A stretch of DNA of 8,602 bases from Nitrospiria bacterium. Its GTDB lineage: Bacteria > Nitrospirota > CAKKRA01 > 9FT-COMBO-42-15. Positions 4,985 to 8,602 of this stretch are shown here, piece by piece; position 1 is the first letter of the stretch; each line of letters begins with the position of its first letter. The DNA is taken from NCBI GenBank assembly GCA_919902475.1, contig CAKKRA010000115.1:1-8602 (forward strand), given 5' to 3'. The position numbers and the translations under genes were made by a program. Below the pieces are notes generated by a model that worked only from the letters and a program-made list of their open reading frames with translations, had not been told where the DNA came from and ran no database searches.

Positions 4985-5434
4985 ATGTGTATGTCAAATG
5001 AGGTAGTATGCGGATGCGGTAAAGAGAAAGTTAGTTTTCATTATGGAGATTCAATACTTCCTGAAGAAATAATCATGGCAGTATATTGCCCTGAATGTCC
5101 AGGCATAGATTTTAATCCATCAACTATGATTAAGGATAATGACTGGGTAATAGAATATGATCTGGATGTGGCAAGGATGTTTGCCAATCAGTTAAAGGTT
5201 AAGAAGGAAGATATTACCCCTGAGTTTATCTTTGACAGCGGTTTTGCAACATGGCATGGATATACACCTAATGATTTAAAGGCTGCAGCTAAAGAGAAGA
5301 TGGAATTATTAGAGCTTGCAAAGCTTGATAAGCGCAAATATCTTTCTGAGATAAAGAACTGGACAGAGAGCAGACTAAAAAGATTGTCAGAAGAGGGCTG
5401 GCGCAAGGCAAAGAACGTTCTTGCAGCAGCGTAG
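4985..5434 (+). CDS. Conserved-looking 149-residue protein of unknown function with N-terminal zinc-binding cysteines
   Basis: It starts at ATG 4985 with GGGAGG at 4973-4978. C9-x-C11 and C35-x2-C38 could form a metal site around 'VSFHYGDSILPEEII.AVYCPEC'. The middle (residues about 50-95, DNDWVIEYDLDVARMFANQL) is mixed helical. The C-terminal half (about 97-149) is strongly charged and probably a long amphipathic helix (KEKMELLELAKLDKRKYLSEI). There is no signal peptide or membrane helix. I do not recognise a named family. Its place as second gene of the sigma-54-driven pair makes it a target of the PAS activator, so a stress, envelope or redox role is possible, but this is only context. Confidence 0.75.
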   Translation: MCMSNEVVCGCGKEKVSFHYGDSILPEEIIMAVYCPECPGIDFNPSTMIKDNDWVIEYDLDVARMFANQLKVKKEDITPEFIFDSGFATWHGYTPNDLKAAAKEKMELLELAKLDKRKYLSEIKNWTESRLKRLSEEGWRKAKNVLAAA

Positions 5435-5452
5435 ATTAAATTTTGGTTAGCA

Positions 5453-5576
5453 AGTTTACGCTCAAAAATGTCCAGATGCAAGGCGCCGAGGAGCAAGCAG
5501 CGGAGCATACTAAATAGTATGTGAGCAGCGCAGCGACGAAGGCAACGCAGCAGATGGGCGTTTTTCAGCGTAAACT
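5453..5576. repeat. Palindrome-ended intergenic element, about 124 bp
   Basis: The outer arms AGTTTACGCTcAAAAA (5453-5468) and TTTTTcAGCGTAAACT (5561-5576) are inverted copies identical except for one base. Inside is a purine-rich, GCAG-repeating core, with CATACTA-AA-TAGTATG (5506-5521) at its centre as a perfect 7-bp stem. CAGATG occurs in both halves (5473-5478 and 5551-5556). The element fills the gap between convergent genes and is GC-richer than its surroundings. It resembles the REP/MITE-like or bidirectional-terminator repeats that recur in many bacterial genomes. No target duplication or transposase is visible. Confidence 0.6.
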
Positions 5577-5588
5577 AAGTTACTCCCC

Positions 5589-5625
5589 ATGGGCTGGTTG
5601 TACCCCCCTCCCTCAACCAGCCCAT
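5589..5625. terminator. Bidirectional terminator-like hairpin between convergent genes
   Basis: ATGGGCTGGTTG (5589-5600) and CAACCAGCCCAT (5614-5625) pair perfectly over 12 bp, with a 13-nt pyrimidine-rich loop. On the + strand TCCCCCTTTT follows; the minus-strand hydrolase gene ends 9 nt away at 5634. It probably ends both convergent transcripts. Confidence 0.65.
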
Positions 5626-5633
5626 TCCCCCTT

Positions 5634-6404
5634 TTATAATTCTATTGTCATCCCATCAGATGCAGCAGTAATCTCTATTCCTAATTCATTGCTTAACTGC
5701 TCTGCTAAAATCCACGGTTTTGCTTTTAGCATTGTCATTCCAAAATGAGTTATTACAGCCTTTGAAGGCTTTACTTTCTTTATAATCTCCTTGACATCAT
5801 CAAGACATAGATGTTTGATATTTATCTTTTCAGGAAGGGTGTGGCTGACAACATTTACTATCAGCATATCAGAGCCCTTGTAGCTGTCAATTAATTCCGG
5901 AAAAAATCTTGTATCTGCTATGAAAGATATATTATGCCCATTTATATTAAACTTTATTCCATAGGTCTCTGCAGTGTGCTGATGTTTGATTGAAGTTGAA
6001 AATTCAATATCACCAATCTTGTAATTTCTCTCTGCCTCCAATACTACAATATCCTCAAGAAAATCTCTTAAATACTTAAAGACAACAGCATCATCTCCTT
6101 CAAGCGCCTCTCTGGGAGCAAATAAAACCCCGCCTTTCCTGTGTCCGCCGCCTGTTACAGCATCAATTAGGATATTGACATCATTTGAATGGTCAATGTG
6201 CAGATGGGATAATATAATGGCATTCAGAGCGGTTGCATCAATAGGAGGTTTGGATTTTGCGCATTTAACGAGCGCTCCAGGCCCTGGGTCAAGCATAATA
6301 TTCTGCCCATTAGCGCTTATATATGTTCCGCCAGACGCCCTTAATTGCCTTGCCACCACATATCTTCCGCCTGCAGTGCCAAGAAATTTGATAAAAGATG
6401 ACAT
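5634..6404 (-). CDS. Metallo-beta-lactamase-fold hydrolase
   Basis: From ATG 6404 the protein has 256 residues. 'FLGTAGGRY' near the N-terminus, H67-L-H69-I-D71-H72 (HxHxDH), H143, 'ADTRF' with D164, and 'THFG' with H220 give the complete two-metal site of the beta-lactamase fold. The nearest groups are the RNase Z/PhnP-like or YtnP-like hydrolases; the substrate (phosphodiester, lactone or other) cannot be told. In-frame starts also exist at 6413 (ATG) and 6440 (TTG), but a near-perfect sigma-70 promoter overlaps them and puts the transcript start at or next to 6404. No ribosome site precedes any of the three. The protein is probably cytoplasmic (no signal peptide). It is convergent with the zinc-protein pair and divergent from the sensor gene. 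Confidence 0.85.
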   Translation of the reverse strand: MSSFIKFLGTAGGRYVVARQLRASGGTYISANGQNIMLDPGPGALVKCAKSKPPIDATALNAIILSHLHIDHSNDVNILIDAVTGGGHRKGGVLFAPREALEGDDAVVFKYLRDFLEDIVVLEAERNYKIGDIEFSTSIKHQHTAETYGIKFNINGHNISFIADTRFFPELIDSYKGSDMLIVNVVSHTLPEKINIKHLCLDDVKEIIKKVKPSKAVITHFGMTMLKAKPWILAEQLSNELGIEITAASDGMTIEL

Positions 6405-6411
6405 GGCCAAC

Positions 6412-6440
6412 ATTCTAAGGATTTTATAAGATATTGTCAA
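6412..6440 (-). promoter_or_regulatory. Sigma-70 promoter of the hydrolase, giving a probably leaderless mRNA
   Basis: On the minus strand TTGACA (6440-6435) and TAGAAT (6417-6412) are exactly 17 bp apart, matching consensus at 6/6 and 5/6. Seven bases after the -10 comes the A of ATG (6404). Transcription would therefore begin at the start codon or one base before it, which fits the lack of a Shine-Dalgarno sequence. Confidence 0.7.
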
Positions 6441-6509
6441 TAAAAGCTTGAAAATAAGGCTGATATATTGTATATTAGATTACTCTAAAAACAAGCCTGA
6501 ATAAGTTTA

Positions 6510-6529
6510 AAAGGGTTGGGGGACCCTTT
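6510..6529. promoter_or_regulatory. Hairpin AAAGGGT-TGGGGG-ACCCTTT
   Basis: AAAGGGT (6510-6516) and ACCCTTT (6523-6529) pair perfectly around a 6-nt TGGGGG loop. No T-run follows, so it is not a standard terminator. It lies in the divergent gap upstream of the sensor gene and might be an operator or part of a leader RNA. Confidence 0.4.
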
Positions 6530-6545
6530 AAATTTGGTGAGGAGG

Positions 6546-6569
6546 AATTTGTGTCAAATAGCACAAATT
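6546..6569. promoter_or_regulatory. CRP/FNR-family-like operator
   Basis: AATTTGTG (6546-6553) and CACAAATT (6562-6569) are perfect inverted repeats with an 8-bp spacer. The inner TGTGT-N6-GCACA resembles the CRP consensus TGTGA-N6-TCACA (8 of 10). It lies about 70 bp upstream of the sensor gene start and could regulate either divergent gene. The regulator is not identified. Confidence 0.45.
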
Positions 6570-6639
6570 AGGGTAATTTAAAGCGCCCTATTATGCTGCG
6601 GCACATTAACGCTATTAACCAAACTTAAAGGAGGAGCCT

Positions 6640-7437
6640 TTGACAGAGAGACTATTATTTAATCCCTCAAACTACTATTTTAATTATAATGCTATTATCC
6701 CTGCTTTTACAGCATTAATATTATTAACTATCAGCGCTTATGTCCTTTTAAAAGAAAAAAAGGATACTGTTAGTATCTCTTTTATTTCATACCTTCTCAG
6801 TAAAACTATTTGGCTTTCAGGAATGGCCGTTATCTATTCAACTCAAAGCTATCTTGTAGCAGAGACTATATTTAAATATTATGTTTTCTCTGGCGTGGCT
6901 ATTGTGTCGCCAACATTTTATCTTTTTACATCTTCTTTATTGAATCTTCAAAAGAGACGGCTATTCATTTTAATAAATTATATAATTGCAATTATATTTT
7001 TTGTTATTAATCTAAGAACGAACTATTTATTTGACGGGATGAAGGAATATAGTTATGGCTATTACCCTATTTTAAACACACCTGCCTCATACATTCTCCT
7101 TTTATACTACTTTGGCAATGTCTTTATGTCGTTCAAAAATTTCACCACAAGATTTAATAGGATATGGACGGAAGAAAGAGAAAGGATAAAAGACATTGTA
7201 ATTGGGTTTATAATATTTAATATCTGCTGTATTGATTATTTGCCTGCATACGGTATAGAAATTTACCCATACAGTTTTATTTTTCTTATTATAGGGCTTA
7301 CATATCTATTTAATACAAGGCCGTGGAGCGGCGTCAAAGAAGAAGCATTATTAGAACAAAAAGAGGAAGAAGAATATATTTTTATATTTGAGGATAATGT
7401 TGATAAATTAACGGCTAAATGGTTCAATCAAATATAA
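6640..7437 (+). CDS. Seven-TM sensor-like membrane protein without a kinase domain
   Basis: A 265-residue protein starting at TTG 6640, with AAAGGAGGAG at 6627-6636. About seven hydrophobic helices (roughly residues 17-37, 45-66, 77-100, 107-123, 147-164, 184-203 and 207-226) are separated by short loops. The layout and the 'Y.YG.YP.LNTPASYILLLYYF' segment resemble the N-terminal 7-TM sensor region of histidine kinases. Here the protein ends about 40 residues after the last helix in an acidic tail (KEEALLEQKEEEEYIFIFED), with no HisKA, HATPase, GGDEF or other output domain. It may be a truncated sensor, or a receptor acting through the PilZ-methyltransferase encoded 34 nt downstream. It is AT-rich, like its surroundings. 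The 7-TM reading is good; the family match is moderate. Confidence 0.6.
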   Translation: MTERLLFNPSNYYFNYNAIIPAFTALILLTISAYVLLKEKKDTVSISFISYLLSKTIWLSGMAVIYSTQSYLVAETIFKYYVFSGVAIVSPTFYLFTSSLLNLQKRRLFILINYIIAIIFFVINLRTNYLFDGMKEYSYGYYPILNTPASYILLLYYFGNVFMSFKNFTTRFNRIWTEERERIKDIVIGFIIFNICCIDYLPAYGIEIYPYSFIFLIIGLTYLFNTRPWSGVKEEALLEQKEEEEYIFIFEDNVDKLTAKWFNQI

Positions 7438-7471
7438 CCATTAATTAAATTTTAAAATGGAGGTATTTTCT

Positions 7472-8551
7472 ATGGAAACTTCAAATTTAGTAAAGTCTGC
7501 TATTAAAACATCCGGCTCTGCAAGTGAAGACAGAAGGACTGCATTTCGCGTAAAAATCAACTCACCAGTGGCTTTAAAGGCAAACCTTGCTGAAGCTTTG
7601 AGCGCGCAAACAGTTGATTTAAGTGAAAATGGCATAGGTATATCATTAGATGCGAAGGCTGAACTCTCATCGCCCTTGCTGATTGAATTTCCACTTTTAA
7701 ATTTGCCATTAAAACTTCAGGGAGAGGTTGTGTGGAAAAAGATAGATAACGGTAAAAGTTATTGCGGTATGCGGTTTTTACAAAAGGAGAAATATCAGGA
7801 AGATATTCTGAAAAATTTTTTATTTACGAATGATGAGTTTATTCTTAATAAGATTAAGAATCTGAAGGCAAAAGATAAAGAAATTTCTGACAAAATTGAA
7901 TTGTTTTTTAGAAGGGATTTGAAGATGTTTATTGAGGAATTGATTGCTCTGGAACAGCATATAAAGAATAAGACAATGTCTGAAGGCGCAATCTTTGAGA
8001 AATTCACTAAGTTTTGCGATGAGATTGTTAAGAAGGGCGATGAATTAGAAAGACAAATAGGAATAGGGATGCTGACAAAAAAGATAAGGGATGCCTTCAG
8101 ATTTTTTACCGGGCATTGGGGATTGCAAAGTAAAATACTTGAAAGGGCTTTCACAAAACCTCACGGCTATAGAGGAGACTATATTTTGATGGAGATGTTG
8201 TATAATAACAAGCCTTTTTCAGAGGGGATAGGCATTTATTTTGACAAATATCTTCAAAATAACCATTATTCAATTGCTGTCAGAGGCCGTAGAAAAAAGA
8301 TAACAAAATTGCTAAGGGATAATTTACAGGCAATAAACCTTACATCAGTTAATGTATTAAACTTAGGCTGCGGTTCCTGCCCTGAAATTCAGGATCTCTT
8401 TGATGACTTCCGTCCAGAAAATAATTTTAATTTTACCTGTATAGATTTTGATCAGACGGCATTAGACTCTTCTAAAGAGAGGCTGAAATCTCTTCCTGAA
8501 AATATAAAAGTAAAGCTGCAAAAGGAAAATGTTATAAATCTGATGAAATAG
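7472..8551 (+). CDS. PilZ domain fused to SAM-dependent methyltransferase (EF/3-OH-PAME biosynthesis-like), interrupted by TAG
   Basis: ATG 7472 follows GGAGGT at 7459-7464; the ATG at 7457 overlaps that site and is not the start. Residues about 20-110 are PilZ: R22-x3-R26 (RxxxR) and D49-x-S51-x2-G54 (DxSxxG), both c-di-GMP contacts, are intact. A helical linker follows. From about 205 'SKILERAFTKPHGYRGDY..MEMLY' and 'AVRGRRKKI' match the family called extracellular factor 3-hydroxypalmitate methyl ester biosynthesis proteins. The SAM motif VLNLGCGSCPEI (295-306) and acidic CIDFD (323-327) follow. The frame stops at TAG 8549-8551 after 359 residues, before the rest of the methyltransferase fold. 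Codons after it stay open to the edge and read QKEAGILGKQLLVYSFG, like the family's 'IYSLGLFDYL' block. The product made is therefore uncertain. Confidence 0.8.
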   Translation: METSNLVKSAIKTSGSASEDRRTAFRVKINSPVALKANLAEALSAQTVDLSENGIGISLDAKAELSSPLLIEFPLLNLPLKLQGEVVWKKIDNGKSYCGMRFLQKEKYQEDILKNFLFTNDEFILNKIKNLKAKDKEISDKIELFFRRDLKMFIEELIALEQHIKNKTMSEGAIFEKFTKFCDEIVKKGDELERQIGIGMLTKKIRDAFRFFTGHWGLQSKILERAFTKPHGYRGDYILMEMLYNNKPFSEGIGIYFDKYLQNNHYSIAVRGRRKKITKLLRDNLQAINLTSVNVLNLGCGSCPEIQDLFDDFRPENNFNFTCIDFDQTALDSSKERLKSLPENIKVKLQKENVINLMK

Positions 8552-8602
8552 CAAAAGGAGGCAGGGATATTAGGCAAACAGCTTCTTGTTTACAGCTTTG
8601 GA
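8549..8602 (+). pseudogene. In-frame TAG and continuing methyltransferase reading frame
   Basis: After TAG at 8549-8551 the same frame remains open for the last 17 codons. It carries LLVYSFG, which lines up with the strand-4/'IYSLG' block expected next in this methyltransferase family. A CAG-to-TAG change (Gln to stop) would be enough. An alternative reading, a new gene start, lacks support: AAAGGAGG at 8554-8561 resembles a ribosome site, but no ATG, GTG or TTG follows at a suitable distance in this frame. Confidence 0.5.

Noticed and set aside
5521..5748. 75-codon + strand frame across the intergenic element
   Set aside because: It runs through two inverted repeats and the antisense of the hydrolase C-terminus, with no ribosome site or family pattern.
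6600..6612. Possible sigma-54 promoter CGGCACATTAACGCT before the 7-TM gene
   Set aside because: The spacing between GG and GC is 9 bases, one short, and the start site would fall almost on the ribosome site.
7438..7460. CCATT...AATGG inverted ends between the 7-TM and PilZ genes
   Set aside because: Only five outer bases plus AT pairs; it overlaps the ribosome site of the next gene and has no T-run, so it is unlikely to be a terminator.

Overview
The window looks like chromosomal DNA from a Gram-negative, probably anaerobic or facultative bacterium. A lipid A-type acyltransferase implies an outer membrane. A sigma-54 activator, PilZ, ScdA_N, DUF1858 and siroheme-type Fe-S proteins, with AT-rich, ATA/AGG-rich codon use, would fit Nitrospirota or Desulfobacterota-like lineages. 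That placement is inference; nothing here fixes the taxon. No tRNA, rRNA, CRISPR array or transposase was seen.

Layout. (1) 1-657, minus: 5' part of an LpxL/HtrB-type acyltransferase, running off the left edge. (2) 658-824: divergent promoter region with a perfect ATGATTTAAATCAT palindrome resembling an FNR/DNR box, placed near -41.5 of a plausible promoter. (3) 825-2445, plus: a tight four-gene redox operon: a 4-TM haem-copper-oxidase-like protein, a stand-alone ScdA_N domain, a stand-alone DUF1858 CxxC domain, and a short siroheme-reductase/ferredoxin protein. This looks like an anaerobic or nitrosative-stress module. (4) 2470-4474, plus: a strong GC hairpin, a possible small or decayed reading frame, a LysW-like zinc ribbon, a CBM48 glycogen-binding protein, and a PAS-AAA+-Fis sigma-54 activator whose start overlaps the CBM48 stop.

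(5) 4464-4729: a compact regulatory region just after the activator gene: three copies of a TGTTTCA-N4-TGAAACA-type palindrome, the first covering the activator's stop codon, then a sigma-54 -24/-12 promoter with exact GG-N10-GC spacing. It would drive (6) two Cys-containing proteins of unknown function (4754-5434). Activator, operators, promoter and targets thus form what looks like a self-contained circuit, possibly tuned by the CBM48 protein.

(7) 5435-5633: a gap between convergent genes with a ~124-bp palindrome-ended element and a strong hairpin. (8) 5634-6404, minus: a metallo-beta-lactamase-fold hydrolase with a near-consensus sigma-70 promoter placing +1 at or next to its ATG (probably leaderless). 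(9) 6405-6639: divergent regulatory region with a CRP-like palindrome and a hairpin. (10) 6640-7437, plus: a 7-TM sensor-like protein without a kinase. (11) 7472 onward, plus: a PilZ domain fused to a class I methyltransferase resembling 'EF/3-OH-PAME biosynthesis' proteins. An in-frame TAG at 8549-8551 stops it, yet the frame stays open and family-like to the window edge, suggesting a nonsense mutation, a recoded stop or a base error.
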